A stretch of 64,000 nucleotides of DNA from Rhodobacterales bacterium (GCA_008107755.1 VIRH01000090.1:1-64000); one strand, 5' to 3'. Counted from the stretch's first letter, positions 1-9,124 are shown. Translations and numbers: made by a program. Notes: a model not told the origin generated them from the letters alone.

Positions 1-239
1 CCCCCAACCCCCAACCCCTTGTAGACGGCAATGAGGTTCGTCAGCACGTTGGCCTCGGCGGCGATCAGCCGTTCCTGTGTCGACAGTAGCGATCTCTGTG
101 TGTCCACGACCCGGTTGCAGGCCGCCGTGCCGTCCTCATACTGGTCCTGCACCTCGCTGACCGCCCCCTTCGCAGCGTTAACGCTGCGCCGCAGGTAGAC
201 CACCTGTTGCTCACCTCGCGCAATGCTGAGCTGCGCGCG
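1..239 (-). pseudogene. TolC/NodT-type outer-membrane efflux protein, C-terminal remnant
   Basis: Read on the minus strand, about 80 codons resemble the C-terminal helical region of TolC-type outer-membrane factors: GEQQVVYLRRSV is followed by QYEDGTAACNRVVDTQRSLL and then ALYKGLG-like residues (AVYKGLGVG). TolC-type proteins form the outer-membrane channel of tripartite exporters. The reading frame starts inside the tail of the DUF3302 frame, with no start codon or N-terminal half visible. The other end may continue beyond the window. I read it as the 3' remnant of a gene fused by deletion to its upstream neighbour. The family call is fairly sure; the exact junction is not. Confidence 0.6.
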
Positions 240-465
240 CCTGGTAGACCCGGACGCCGGGCGTGGATCCAGGGAAGACAGTAAACAATCCGATCCAGCC
301 GCCGAGCTTGACGGACTCGGCATGTGGGTGGTTGCGCCGCTCGGCAAGCTTGCCGGGCAGGTCCCCGAGCGTGATCATGATAAAGAAGAACACGACCACC
401 ACGAGGAACAGAACGATAAAGGTCGCGTAATCGTAGATGTCGAGATCGAAGTCGATCAGCCCCAT
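211..465 (-). pseudogene. DUF3302 (YiaW-like) inner-membrane protein, truncated at the 3' end
   Basis: The ATG at 465 follows a strong GGAGG Shine-Dalgarno sequence. The first ~65 residues match the DUF3302 pattern: an acidic start with DIYDYATF, a long hydrophobic segment, a GDLP turn, ERRNHPHAES, then GGWIGLFTVFP. E. coli YiaW has the equivalent RNHPHAD...AGWVSLFTLHVIWPF. After LFTVFP the text stops resembling the family and ends at a TGA inside the TolC remnant, so the second membrane segment is lost. DUF3302 genes usually sit beside HlyD-type membrane fusion genes in exporter operons, and no HlyD gene remains here. The N-terminal identification is confident; loss of function is inferred. 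Confidence 0.6.
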
Positions 466-811
466 GCCGCCTCCGTTGGCAGCCGCCCCGACTACATCCA
501 AAACATTGGCAATAGCAACAACCAAAAAACTCCGGAAATGTACCGTAAGTTTATATTCCGGAACGGCTTTTCCCCTACTGTTGCCGTTCGGCCACCAAGG
601 CGGCAACCGAAGGCGGGCGCGTCAGGCACGTGCAAGGAAGCGAGTTTTCCTGCCGAGGCCTCTTGCCTTCCCTGCCGCGCCTTGCGCAGGTGGGTCGGGG
701 ATCGCGGTGCTGCCAACATGAAGGGCTTGCGCCACGCAAAGAAACGGCTAAATTGCGGCAAATTTCAACGCAGCGGGCCAACCGCTGAAATAAGAAACGG
801 ACCTTCCCTTC
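466..811. other. Intergenic region between the DUF3302 remnant and argG
   Basis: These ~345 bases lie between divergent genes and must hold the argG promoter. I see no convincing sigma-70 match, riboswitch or coding region. The open frames crossing it on both strands have no family resemblance. Confidence 0.5.
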
Positions 812-2032
812 ATGGCGTATGGTGACATCAAGAAAGTTGTGCTGGCTTATTCCGGCGGACTGGACACCTCCATCATCCTGAAATGGCTTCAGACAGAACT
901 CGGCTGCGAAGTCGTGACCTTCACCGCCGATCTTGGCCAGGGCGAGGAGCTGGAGCCGGCGCGCAAGAAGGCCGAGATGCTCGGCATCAAGGAAATCTAC
1001 ATTGACGATCTTCGCGAGGAATTCATCCGCGACTTCGTCTTCCCGATGTTCCGCGCCAATGCTGTGTATGAAGGCGTCTACCTGCTCGGCACGTCCATCG
1101 CCCGCCCGCTGATTTCCAAGCGACTGATCGAGATCGCCGAGGAAACGGGTGCCGACGCCATCGCGCACGGCGCGACCGGCAAGGGCAACGACCAGGTTCG
1201 TTTCGAACTGTCCGCATACGCGCTGAACCCGGACATCAAGGTGATCGCGCCCTGGCGCGACTGGTCCTTCAAGTCGCGGACCGACCTCCTGGACTTCGCC
1301 GAGAAGAACCAGATCCCGGTCCCCAAGGACAAGCAGGGCGAAGCGCCCTTCTCCGTCGACGCCAACATGCTGCACTCCTCTTCCGAAGGAAAGGTGCTGG
1401 AAGATCCGGCAGAAGAAGCCCCCTCCTACGTCTATCAGCGCACGGTCGATCCGACCGAAGCACCGGACGTGGTCACCGAAATCGAGATCGGCTTCGAGAA
1501 GGGCGACGCGGTTTCGCTCAACGGCGAACGCATGTCTCCGGCAACGCTCTTTGCCAAGCTGAATGATTATGGCCGCGACAACGGCATCGGCCGTCTCGAC
1601 CTTGTGGAGAACCGCTTCGTCGGCATGAAGAGCCGTGGCATCTACGAAACGCCGGGCGGAACGATCCTGCTGACCGCCCACCGGGCGATGGAATCCATCA
1701 CGCTCGACCGCGGCGCCGGTCACCTGAAGGACGAATTGATGCCGCGTTACGCGGAGCTGATCTACAACGGCTTCTGGTTCTCGCCGGAACGCGAGATGCT
1801 GCAGGCCCTGATCGACAAGAGCCAGGAGCACGTCACCGGCACGGTGACCCTGAAACTCTACAAGGGCAACGTCATCCTGACCGGCCGGGCATCGCCCTAT
1901 TCGCTCTATTCCGAAGAACTGGTCACCTTCGAGGACGACCAGGGCGCCTATGATCAGAAGGATGCCGCCGGCTTCATCAAGCTGAACGCCCTGCGCCTGC
2001 GCACCCTTGCAAAGCGCAACCGGCTCTCCTGA
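812..2032 (+). CDS. argG: Argininosuccinate synthase
   Basis: ArgG joins citrulline and aspartate, using ATP, to give argininosuccinate in cytosolic arginine synthesis. At 406 residues it has the normal family length. The N-terminal P-loop-like ATP pyrophosphatase motif is AYSGGLDTS (about residues 12-20), and the citrulline/aspartate-binding stretch [13 protein letters not shown] lies near residues 115-127. The ATG at 812 lies close upstream of that motif, as in homologues; its Shine-Dalgarno sequence is weak. The next gene starts 16 bases after the stop, and a perfect hairpin with a T-run (2052-2098) could end argG transcription inside that gene's first codons. Confidence 0.97.
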   Translation: MAYGDIKKVVLAYSGGLDTSIILKWLQTELGCEVVTFTADLGQGEELEPARKKAEMLGIKEIYIDDLREEFIRDFVFPMFRANAVYEGVYLLGTSIARPLISKRLIEIAEETGADAIAHGATGKGNDQVRFELSAYALNPDIKVIAPWRDWSFKSRTDLLDFAEKNQIPVPKDKQGEAPFSVDANMLHSSSEGKVLEDPAEEAPSYVYQRTVDPTEAPDVVTEIEIGFEKGDAVSLNGERMSPATLFAKLNDYGRDNGIGRLDLVENRFVGMKSRGIYETPGGTILLTAHRAMESITLDRGAGHLKDELMPRYAELIYNGFWFSPEREMLQALIDKSQEHVTGTVTLKLYKGNVILTGRASPYSLYSEELVTFEDDQGAYDQKDAAGFIKLNALRLRTLAKRNRLS

Positions 2033-2048
2033 GCGCCGGCCTGAGATC

Positions 2049-2747
2049 ATGAAACCGGCGGCCGCGACACTCGATCAGGACCTCGCAGCCGCCGGTTTTC
2101 TTTTGCTAGGCAGCTTTTCGCCCGGTCCGGAAGACCGCATTCCGGACCTCGCTCACGGCCATCGCGCGGCGACCCTTTTGCTGATCGGCAGCACCGGCCC
2201 CACCCTCTGGCCCAAGCTGATCGAGAGCCCGGAATTTGCCGACGAAGCCCCCGACCCGCTCGACCGCTACACGCGGCGCACGCTCCTCGGAACGGCGCTG
2301 AAGTATGGCTTCGACGTGCTCTTTCCCTTCGAAGGCCCGCCCTACCACCCCTTCCAGCAATGGGCGCTCGCCTGCGGCAGCTTTTCCAGAAGCCCGATGG
2401 GCGTTCTGGCGCACCGCGATTTCGGCCCCTGGTCCGGCTTCCGGGCGGTGTTTCTCAGCCGCGAACCTCTTTGGGAAAATACGTTGGAAGATCGGCCCGG
2501 CCCATGTGAAGCCTGCGAGGACAAACCCTGCATCGCCGCCTGCCCGGCCGACGCCCTTTCGTCGGAAACCGGTTATGACGTTCCGAAATGCCGGGCGCAT
2601 CTCGAAAAGGGCCGCGCGCTGGACTGCTGGACCGGCTGTCTTGCGCGCCAGGCCTGCCCGGTTGGCCAGAACCATCTCCAGGCCCCGGACAACGCACAAT
2701 TCCATATGGAGAGCTTTGTCGGGCTTTATGCCAACCTCAACAAATAG
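2049..2747 (+). CDS. 4Fe-4S ferredoxin-type protein, function unknown
   Basis: This 232-residue protein has a cysteine-rich C-terminal half: C-x2-C-x4-C-x3-CP (PCEACEDKPCIAACP, about residues 154-168), then a second group, CWTGCLARQACPVG. That arrangement resembles two 4Fe-4S clusters, as in QueG-like and other dicluster ferredoxins. No catalytic domain of epoxyqueuosine reductase is recognisable and the protein is too short for QueG. The ATG at 2049 is preceded only by a weak TGAG; an upstream in-frame non-ATG start at 2007 overlaps argG. The start region coincides with an 11-bp perfect hairpin. A probable electron-transfer or cluster-binding role is inference. Confidence 0.75.
   Translation: MKPAAATLDQDLAAAGFLLLGSFSPGPEDRIPDLAHGHRAATLLLIGSTGPTLWPKLIESPEFADEAPDPLDRYTRRTLLGTALKYGFDVLFPFEGPPYHPFQQWALACGSFSRSPMGVLAHRDFGPWSGFRAVFLSREPLWENTLEDRPGPCEACEDKPCIAACPADALSSETGYDVPKCRAHLEKGRALDCWTGCLARQACPVGQNHLQAPDNAQFHMESFVGLYANLNK
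2052..2104 (+). terminator. GC-rich hairpin with T-run overlapping a start codon region
   Basis: AAACCGGCGGC (2052-2062) and its exact reverse complement GCCGCCGGTTT (2088-2098) flank a 25-base loop, and the right arm runs into TTTTCTTTT. This has the form of an intrinsic terminator 20 bases after argG. It lies within codons 2-17 of the ferredoxin-like gene, so it could instead attenuate that gene. Confidence 0.55.
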
Positions 2748-2797
2748 GGTCTATTACCAAAGAGAGTTGATCGGACCCTATTTGTTGAGATTGGCAT
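2728..2797. repeat. 24-base inverted repeat across a stop codon
   Basis: The arms 2728-2751 and 2774-2797 are complementary with one mismatch, around a 22-base loop. The left arm contains the last codons and TAG of the ferredoxin-like gene; the right arm lies 3' of the convergent PAP2 gene. It is AT-rich for a stem and lacks a T-run. It may act as a two-way 3'-end structure. Confidence 0.7.
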
Positions 2798-2844
2798 TAG
2801 CGCCGCTATTCCGTTGCACAAATCCGGAAATGAGCGTCAGGAGA

Positions 2845-3879
2845 TCAATAGTACGCTGGGTCTGCCCCGAAGAGCCCGTGATAGCAGGGACGACAGGCAT
2901 TGAGGAACGACACGGTCAGGGCCAAGGCCGTTCCGGCCAGAACGTCAACGAAATAATGGCCGCCGAACACGGGAACAGAGGCAAGCATCGTCAGAGAAAA
3001 GGCGGCCACCGGAAAGAATAGCCGGGTTCTGAGAAAACCCGCGATCAGCAAAATGCCGCCAGCAGCATGGAATGAAGGAAAGGTCGCCAGCCCTTGCGCC
3101 GTCAACAAGTTTATCGAAGGTGTTTCCGCGACACGCAACGCCGTAAGCTGCTCTATGTGATAGATGCCCGGAGCCGAGCTGAACCCCTGCAGATGGCTCA
3201 CGTTGCCGAAATTGAAGACAACAGCCGCGACGGCGGGAAAAAACATGGCGATGACCGTCGCAACAGCTGCAGTGACCAGAAAGATTTCGCAAAAATAGCG
3301 TGCGCGCCGGAAGTATCCCATAACAACCAGCGCAAGAAATCCCAGCAGGCTTGCACCATCAAATCCGATATAGGCCACATCCAGCAGGGTAGCCAACGGC
3401 GGATTGTTTTGAACGAAGCGAAAATACGCCATCCAGTTCAGACCAAGCGCCTTGTCCCAACTGTTAAGCAAAGGGTCGGCAAGCGGGAAGGAGAGGTTCA
3501 TCGTAAGATGGTTAAAGATGCGCAACGTCGCCAGTGCGACGAAGATGAACACCACGCCTTTCAAAATCAACTGCATCCGTTCCACAAACAATTCGCTGAA
3601 TGCGGATCGCCGCCTGATGTAGATCGACAGCGCCAGGCATGTGGAAATGATAAAGACGTAAGGAAGCGATGAAATCAGACCGATTTCTGGGCCTGTATAT
3701 ATGCACAGGAACACTGTTGAAATGATCACGGATGTGAGCAGTACAATGTTCAAGGTTCCCGGAAACGCAAGAGTGCCGCGACTGGAAGCCACAAAGGCGT
3801 CGGGCTCGCCATCGACCGATTGAGCGCGGAGATCATAGTTGCTGTCGACTCTCATGCCTACCGCTGACGGCATTTGCAT
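2845..3879 (-). CDS. PAP2-superfamily membrane phosphatase/transferase
   Basis: This protein has several hydrophobic segments, then the PAP2 signature near its C terminus: FPSFHAAGG (motif 2, SxxH-type) and GGHYFVDVLAG (motif 3, with the catalytic His-Asp pair). Such proteins hydrolyse or transfer lipid phosphates at the outer face of the inner membrane; the spacing resembles the inositolphosphotransferase-like branch (DUF/PAP2_3). The substrate cannot be told from sequence. I chose the ATG at 3879, which follows GGAG at a short distance; ATGs at 3873 and 3855 are alternatives, and the open frame upstream to 4002 would overlap folK. Confidence 0.8.
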   Translation of the reverse strand: MQMPSAVGMRVDSNYDLRAQSVDGEPDAFVASSRGTLAFPGTLNIVLLTSVIISTVFLCIYTGPEIGLISSLPYVFIISTCLALSIYIRRRSAFSELFVERMQLILKGVVFIFVALATLRIFNHLTMNLSFPLADPLLNSWDKALGLNWMAYFRFVQNNPPLATLLDVAYIGFDGASLLGFLALVVMGYFRRARYFCEIFLVTAAVATVIAMFFPAVAAVVFNFGNVSHLQGFSSAPGIYHIEQLTALRVAETPSINLLTAQGLATFPSFHAAGGILLIAGFLRTRLFFPVAAFSLTMLASVPVFGGHYFVDVLAGTALALTVSFLNACRPCYHGLFGADPAYY

Positions 3880-3959
3880 GACACTCCACGAATAAATACA
3901 AGAAAGCTCCAGCAGATTAGTCGGATCGGACTTAAGATCTGGTTTCAACGCAAACAGAC

Positions 3960-4478
3960 TTAGAATGTGGACAGCTTCACCACCCCATCCTGATCCGGGC
4001 ACGTCTCCAGCGCCTCGGCGGCCGTACGGCCGTCTCCGAGCGGGGCGTCGGGCCAGATTTCGGCCAGCGGAATAAGCACGAAGGCGCGGTCGCCCATGCG
4101 CGGATGGGGAATTTCCAGGTCCGGCTCGTCAAGCCTTTGAAGGCCGTAGATCAGGACATCGATATCAAGTGTGCGGGGGCCCCAGCGGACGTCACGGACC
4201 CGGCCGAGAGCCTTTTCGACGTCGAGGCAACGCTGAAGTAGATCCCTCGGCGCCAGAGTCGTATCCACAACGATGCAGATGTTCAGATAATCATCCTGCG
4301 GCACCGGCCCCCAGGGCGGCGTGCGATAGGTTGACGAACGGGCCACGAGCGTTAGGCCGTCGACAGCCTCCAGCCGGCGGACCGCTTCATCGAGGTTTAA
4401 AGCAGGATCACCGAGGTTGGACCCCAGCCCCAATGCGCAGCGCGTTGGCGCGGCGGACGTTCCTTCGGCAATGCTCAT
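3960..4478 (-). CDS. folK: 2-amino-4-hydroxy-6-hydroxymethyldihydropteridine pyrophosphokinase
   Basis: FolK moves pyrophosphate from ATP to hydroxymethyldihydropterin, giving the substrate for FolP in folate synthesis. The protein shows GLGSNLGDP at the N terminus, RTPPWG, the ATP/pterin-binding RWGPRTLDIDVLIYG, and PHPRMGDRAFVLIPL. The 172-residue length is normal. The ATG at 4478 lies one base after the folP stop; an earlier in-frame start at 4499 is TTG and overlaps folP. The two genes form a tight pair. The dihydroneopterin aldolase gene (folB) often found between them in rhizobia is absent. Confidence 0.95.
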   Translation of the reverse strand: MSIAEGTSAAPTRCALGLGSNLGDPALNLDEAVRRLEAVDGLTLVARSSTYRTPPWGPVPQDDYLNICIVVDTTLAPRDLLQRCLDVEKALGRVRDVRWGPRTLDIDVLIYGLQRLDEPDLEIPHPRMGDRAFVLIPLAEIWPDAPLGDGRTAAEALETCPDQDGVVKLSTF

Positions 4479-4479
4479 A

Positions 4480-5301
4480 TCAGTCCGGGGCCCGTTCAAG
4501 TGTGGTTGCCTCTATCATACGCGCGGCATCGACATGCGGACCGACATCATGCGCCCGAACGATCGCCGCTCCTTTCATGAAGGAGATCAGGTGCGCGGCG
4601 AGGGACCCGAAGAGACGGTCTTCCATGTCGCGGCCACCGGTCGCAGCAGCGATCATGCGCTTGCGGGACGCTCCCGCAAGAATGGGCAACCCATGTTTCT
4701 TCAGCGTTTCCAGCTGGTTCAGGACGCGAAAATTCTGATCCATCGTCTTGCCGAAGCCGAAGCCCGGATCGAGGATCTGCTTTTCTCTCTTGATGCCTGC
4801 CTTGTCGGCAAGTCGCATGGAGGTTTCGAAAAAGCGGTCGATCTCATCGAGAATATCGATATCGCCATCCGCTTTCAGCCGATTGTGCATCATCACGACA
4901 TAAACCCCGGCCTCGGCGACCGTGTCCGCCATTGCAGGATCTTTCTGCAGGCCCCAGACGTCGTTGACGATGGCCGCGCCCGCGGCACAGGCGCGGCGGG
5001 CGATCTCCGCCTTGTAGGTATCGATGGAAACCGGTGTCTCCAGCGCGATCACCTGGTCGAGCACCGGCTCAAGCCGCGCCCATTCCTCGTTTTCGGCAAC
5101 CGGCGCAGAGCCGGGCCGCGTGCTCTCTCCGCCAAGATCAAGAATATCGGCACCTTCGGCGATCATCCGGCGGGCGTGATCGAGTGCGCCGGCAACCGTC
5201 GTGTGGCGACCGCCATCCGAAAAGGAATCCGGTGTCACGTTCAGAATGCCCATCACATGAGGACGATGTGTCGGCAGTTCATAAGCTGAGGCGCGCGCCA
5301 T
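4480..5301 (-). CDS. folP: Dihydropteroate synthase
   Basis: FolP condenses hydroxymethyldihydropterin pyrophosphate with p-aminobenzoate; it is the sulfonamide target. The TIM-barrel signatures are visible: GILNVTPDSFSDGG, ADILDLGGESTRPGS, SIDTYKAE, NDVWG, LDPGFGFGKT and GASRKRM. The length is typical. I prefer the ATG at 5301, with AAGGG seven bases upstream; an ATG at 5319 adds six residues. folK follows directly on the same strand. Confidence 0.96.
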   Translation of the reverse strand: MARASAYELPTHRPHVMGILNVTPDSFSDGGRHTTVAGALDHARRMIAEGADILDLGGESTRPGSAPVAENEEWARLEPVLDQVIALETPVSIDTYKAEIARRACAAGAAIVNDVWGLQKDPAMADTVAEAGVYVVMMHNRLKADGDIDILDEIDRFFETSMRLADKAGIKREKQILDPGFGFGKTMDQNFRVLNQLETLKKHGLPILAGASRKRMIAAATGGRDMEDRLFGSLAAHLISFMKGAAIVRAHDVGPHVDAARMIEATTLERAPD

Positions 5302-5423
5302 TGCAGATCCCTTTTGCATACAGTCGGCACTGCATGCCCCCTCGGCCGACCAGCGTCAAGCGACGGTCAGCCCAAGGATGGCGTAATCCTGCACCGAGAC
5401 CGCGAAACGGCATGCCGAATGGT

Positions 5424-6635
5424 TCACTCGGCCGGTTCGGTTCTTGGAGGCTCGCTCTTGAAGAGATTGTAGAGAATGATGCCAAGGATCGGCATGGCCG
5501 GCAGCACCGTCGCCATTCCGATAACAGGATCGCCGATGGCGGCGACCGCAAGGCTGGCGATGATTCCGCCGCCGAACTGCATGAACCCCAGCATGGAGGA
5601 CGCGGCGCCGGCGATATGCGGAAAGGGCGCCATGGATTCGGTGAAGCTGGCAGGCAGCAGTAGTGCCAGCGCGAAGGCGAACAGCCCGACCGGCGCCATG
5701 ACCGTCAGGACCGAAGGCTCCAGGGCCAGCATCGCGTAGGACATCCCTGCGCAGGCGACGACCCAGATCGCCATGCCATAGGGCATGAGCTTGCGGGCAT
5801 CCACGACCTTCAGCAGCCGTCCGGTCGTGATCGTGCCGGCAATGAAACTGCCGGACTGGATCATCATGGACAGGCCGAATTCCGACGGCGTCAGCCCGAC
5901 TTCATAGATCAGGATGAAGGGCAGCACGGTGGCGAGCGCATAGATGTTGCCAAGCCCGCAGCCAATCAGCGCAGCCGGCGAGAGAAACCGCGGGTCGCGC
6001 AGCAGCGTGCCGTAGTTGGAAAGAAGCCGGCGCGGATTGAGATGATGCGTGCCCGGGCGCGGATTGGTCTCGACCTGATAGACCAGCACAGCCACGGCAA
6101 GAACGACGCCGTAGATCACCATGCACCAGAAAATCTCGCGCCAGCCGAACAGTTCCAGAACCACGCCGCCGATCGTGGGCGAGATGGCCGGCCCGAGCGC
6201 CAGCATCATGGCGATGGTGTTCATGATCCGGGCAGACGCCTGCCCCGTGAACTGGTCCCGGACAATGGCGCGCGACACGGAAATCCCGACCGCTGCACCG
6301 ACGCCCTGGATGGCGCGGGCGACGATCATGAATTCGACCGTCGGCGCGAAGGTCGCCATCACGCTGGAAACCAGATAGATCGCCAGAAACGCCAGCGTGA
6401 CGGGCTTGCGCCCGTAGGCATCGGAAAATGGTCCGCAGACAAGCTGCGTGATGGCAAAGCCGGCAAAATAGGCTGAAAGGGTCAACTTGACGGCAGAGCT
6501 GCTGACGCCGAACACCTCCACGAGGGTCGGCATGGCGGGCGTATATAGCGCCATCGAAACGGGGCCGATGGCCACGAGCCCGGCCCCCAGCATCGATGTG
6601 CGCATGGCACTCATGGTCGGACCGGCAGCACTCAT
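5424..6635 (-). CDS. MFS drug-efflux transporter, Bcr/CflA type
   Basis: This 403-residue protein has about 12 hydrophobic segments. The early segments carry YTPAMPTLVEVF (as in Bcr/CflA), GPFSDAYGRKPV (MFS loop 2-3 motif) and ARAIQGVGAAVGISVSRAIVRD (motif C-like GxxGA region and an R/D pair). The family exports small drugs using the proton gradient. Its ATG overlaps the stop of the marR-type gene by four bases (ATGA), so the two are translationally coupled and probably controlled by that regulator. The substrate is unknown. Confidence 0.9.
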   Translation of the reverse strand: MSAAGPTMSAMRTSMLGAGLVAIGPVSMALYTPAMPTLVEVFGVSSSAVKLTLSAYFAGFAITQLVCGPFSDAYGRKPVTLAFLAIYLVSSVMATFAPTVEFMIVARAIQGVGAAVGISVSRAIVRDQFTGQASARIMNTIAMMLALGPAISPTIGGVVLELFGWREIFWCMVIYGVVLAVAVLVYQVETNPRPGTHHLNPRRLLSNYGTLLRDPRFLSPAALIGCGLGNIYALATVLPFILIYEVGLTPSEFGLSMMIQSGSFIAGTITTGRLLKVVDARKLMPYGMAIWVVACAGMSYAMLALEPSVLTVMAPVGLFAFALALLLPASFTESMAPFPHIAGAASSMLGFMQFGGGIIASLAVAAIGDPVIGMATVLPAMPILGIILYNLFKSEPPRTEPAE

Positions 6636-7093
6636 TTGGCTTTCCCTTTGGAAACCTCCTGAAGCAGACTGTCTTTCATGCTTTGGAGGATGCCCTCAAG
6701 AACCTGTTGATCCTCGCTGCGCACGCGATCCAGTGCGTTCGAACGGACCGATTGGAGCGCCACGCCGATCCGCTCCAGAAGCGGATCCGCTTTCGCGGTC
6801 AGCTCGATCAGCTTGGCGCGCTTGTCGGTCGGATCAGGACAGCGGCGGACGAGACCGGACTTTTCCAGCGAATCCAGGTACCCTACGAGGGTCATGGGTT
6901 CGACATACATCGTGTCGGCCAGAACGCTTTGCCGTTGCCCCGGATTGCGCCAGACATAAAACAGCGTCCGTGCTTCGCCGACCGTCAGCTCCGTGTCGAG
7001 CTTGGCCAGTTCGGCGTCAAAACTTCTCCGGAGCAGTCGCGCCAGATCAACCACAAGCATTGTGACGCCGACACTCGGCGGAGGAACACTCAT
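6632..7093 (-). CDS. MarR-family transcriptional regulator
   Basis: This 153-residue protein has the MarR winged-helix layout: helical dimer termini and a central HTH (TVGEARTLFYVWRNPGQRQSVLADTMYVEPMTLVGYLDSLEKSGLVRR) followed by the wing PDPTDKRAKLIELT with the conserved DxR. A perfect 11-3-11 palindrome begins 10 bases upstream of its ATG, so autorepression with co-repression of the efflux gene is likely. The inducing ligand cannot be inferred. Confidence 0.93.
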   Translation of the reverse strand: MSVPPPSVGVTMLVVDLARLLRRSFDAELAKLDTELTVGEARTLFYVWRNPGQRQSVLADTMYVEPMTLVGYLDSLEKSGLVRRCPDPTDKRAKLIELTAKADPLLERIGVALQSVRSNALDRVRSEDQQVLEGILQSMKDSLLQEVSKGKAK

Positions 7094-7102
7094 CCACGAT
7101 CC

Positions 7103-7127
7103 ATTTAGTAAGGTTGCCTTACTAAAT
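7103..7127. promoter_or_regulatory. MarR-type operator palindrome
   Basis: ATTTAGTAAGG (7103-7113), TTG, then CCTTACTAAAT (7117-7127) forms a perfect inverted repeat just upstream of the marR start codon. It is AT-rich against the local GC background and of the right size for a MarR dimer site. Confidence 0.8.
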
Positions 7128-7300
7128 AGACAAACATGAACCGACTGTCAATGCGAAGTTTCTTCATTGCATTGCACAAGGCGGCCTCTCCACGTATAAA
7201 GGCGCCAATTCCGGCGGACCACCGCCTGTTCTAAAGACATCTTGCATCCAGACAGTCAGCGGGTCCTGCAGGGCCCGCGCTGTCGTTTTGAGGCCCGCTC

Positions 7301-9124
7301 ATGAAGCTTCGCAATATTGCCATCATCGCACACGTTGACCATGGCAAAACCACACTGATCGACGTTCTGCTCAAGAAATCCGGTGCGTTCCGGGACAACC
7401 AGCGCACCGAAGAGCGCATGATGGACTCCAACGACATCGAGCGTGAGCGTGGTATCACGATCCTTGCCAAGGTCACATCGCTCGTCTGGAAAGACACGCG
7501 CATCAATATCGTCGACACGCCCGGCCACGCCGATTTCGGCGGTGAAGTGGAACGTATCCTTCACATGGTCGACGGCGTGATCCTTCTGGTCGACGCCGCC
7601 GAAGGCCCGATGCCGCAGACCAAGTTCGTTCTCGGCAAGGCCCTGAAGCTCGGCCTCAAGCCGATCGTCGCAATCAACAAGATCGACAAGCCCGAACAAC
7701 GTGCCGACGAAGTGCTCGATGAAGTTTTCGACCTGTTCGCAGCGCTTGATGCCAACGAAGACCAGCTCGACTTCCCGGTTCTTTACGGCTCGGCCAAACA
7801 GGAATGGATGGCCCTGGAGCCGAACGGACCCCAGGACAGCATGGATCCGCTGTTCGATATGGTTCTCGACAAGGTATCGCCGCCGGAAGCAGAGCCGGGC
7901 GATTTCCGCATCCTTGCGACCACGATCGAATCCGACCCGTTCCTCGGCCGCATCCTGACCGGCCGCATCGTCTCGGGCACCGCCCTGCCGAACATGCCGA
8001 TCAAGGCGCTCGACCGTGACGGCAACGTCGTCGAGAACGGCCGCATTTCGAAGATCCTCGCCTTCCGCGGGCTTGAGCGCCAGCCGATCGAAAAGGGCGA
8101 GGCAGGTGACATCGTCGCCATCGCCGGCCTGACCAAGGCGACCGTTGCCGACACGCTGTGCGCGCCGTCGGTCACCGAATCCCTTCAGGCGCAGCCGATC
8201 GATCCGCCGACACTCTCCATGACCTTCCGCGTCAACGACAGCCCCCTTGCGGGCACCGAAGGCGCCAAGGTCCAGTCCCGCGTCATTCGCGACCGCCTGA
8301 TGAAGGAAGCCGAAGGCAACGTCGCCCTCAAGGTAGAGGAAACGGGCGAGCCGGACGCGTTCATCGTGTCGGGCCGCGGCGAACTTCTGCTTGCCATCCT
8401 GATCGAAAACATGCGCCGCGAAGGCTTTGAGCTCGGCGTCGGCCGTCCGCGCGTCGTCTTCCAGTATGACGATGCCGGCAATCGGCTCGAGCCGATCGAG
8501 GAAGTCATCATCGACGTCGATGAGGAACATTCCGGCGTCGTCGTCCAGAAGCTGCAGGAACGCAAGGCCGACCTTCTGGAAATGAAGCCGTCCGGCGGTG
8601 GCCGGACCCGGCTCGTCTTCAACGCGCCAACCCGTGGGCTCATCGGCTATCAGGCCGAGCTCATGTCCGACACCCGCGGCACGGCAATCTTCAACCGTCT
8701 GTTCCACGGCTACGAGCCCTACAAGGGCCCGATCCAGGGCCGCCACACCGGCGTGCTGCTGTCCAACGGCACCGGCGAGGCTGTCGCCTATGCGCTCTTC
8801 AACCTGGAAGACCGCGGTCCGATGATGATCGACCCGGGCACCAAGGTCTATCCGGGCATGATCATCGGCGAGCACACCCGCGGCAACGATCTGGAAGTCA
8901 ACGTTCTGAAGGGCAAGCAGCTCACCAACATCCGCTCCGCCGGCAAGGACGACGCAGTCAAGCTGACCACGCCGAAGAAGCTGACGCTGGAAGCAGCCCT
9001 GTCCTACATTGCCGACGACGAACTGGTGGAAGTGACACCGGACTCCATCCGCCTGCGCAAGGCCATCCTCGACCCGCACGAGCGCAAGCGCGCCGACCGC
9101 GCGGCCAACAAGGCCTCCGCATAA
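7301..9124 (+). CDS. typA: Ribosome-associated translational GTPase TypA/BipA
   Basis: TypA is an EF-G-like GTPase that binds the 70S ribosome and helps 50S assembly and stress adaptation. At 607 residues it has full length. GTPase motifs are AHVDHGKTT (P-loop, about residues 10-18), [13 protein letters not shown] and NKIDK. The C-terminal half carries the TypA-specific [12 protein letters not shown] and the EF-G-like GRGEL segment. The ATG at 7301 begins [16 protein letters not shown], as in the family. The gene stands alone and ends at a strong terminator. Confidence 0.97.
   Translation: MKLRNIAIIAHVDHGKTTLIDVLLKKSGAFRDNQRTEERMMDSNDIERERGITILAKVTSLVWKDTRINIVDTPGHADFGGEVERILHMVDGVILLVDAAEGPMPQTKFVLGKALKLGLKPIVAINKIDKPEQRADEVLDEVFDLFAALDANEDQLDFPVLYGSAKQEWMALEPNGPQDSMDPLFDMVLDKVSPPEAEPGDFRILATTIESDPFLGRILTGRIVSGTALPNMPIKALDRDGNVVENGRISKILAFRGLERQPIEKGEAGDIVAIAGLTKATVADTLCAPSVTESLQAQPIDPPTLSMTFRVNDSPLAGTEGAKVQSRVIRDRLMKEAEGNVALKVEETGEPDAFIVSGRGELLLAILIENMRREGFELGVGRPRVVFQYDDAGNRLEPIEEVIIDVDEEHSGVVVQKLQERKADLLEMKPSGGGRTRLVFNAPTRGLIGYQAELMSDTRGTAIFNRLFHGYEPYKGPIQGRHTGVLLSNGTGEAVAYALFNLEDRGPMMIDPGTKVYPGMIIGEHTRGNDLEVNVLKGKQLTNIRSAGKDDAVKLTTPKKLTLEAALSYIADDELVEVTPDSIRLRKAILDPHERKRADRAANKASA

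Noticed and set aside
575..2050. 491-residue minus-strand open frame
   Set aside because: It is the antisense of argG; the plus-strand product is unmistakable and this frame has no family text.
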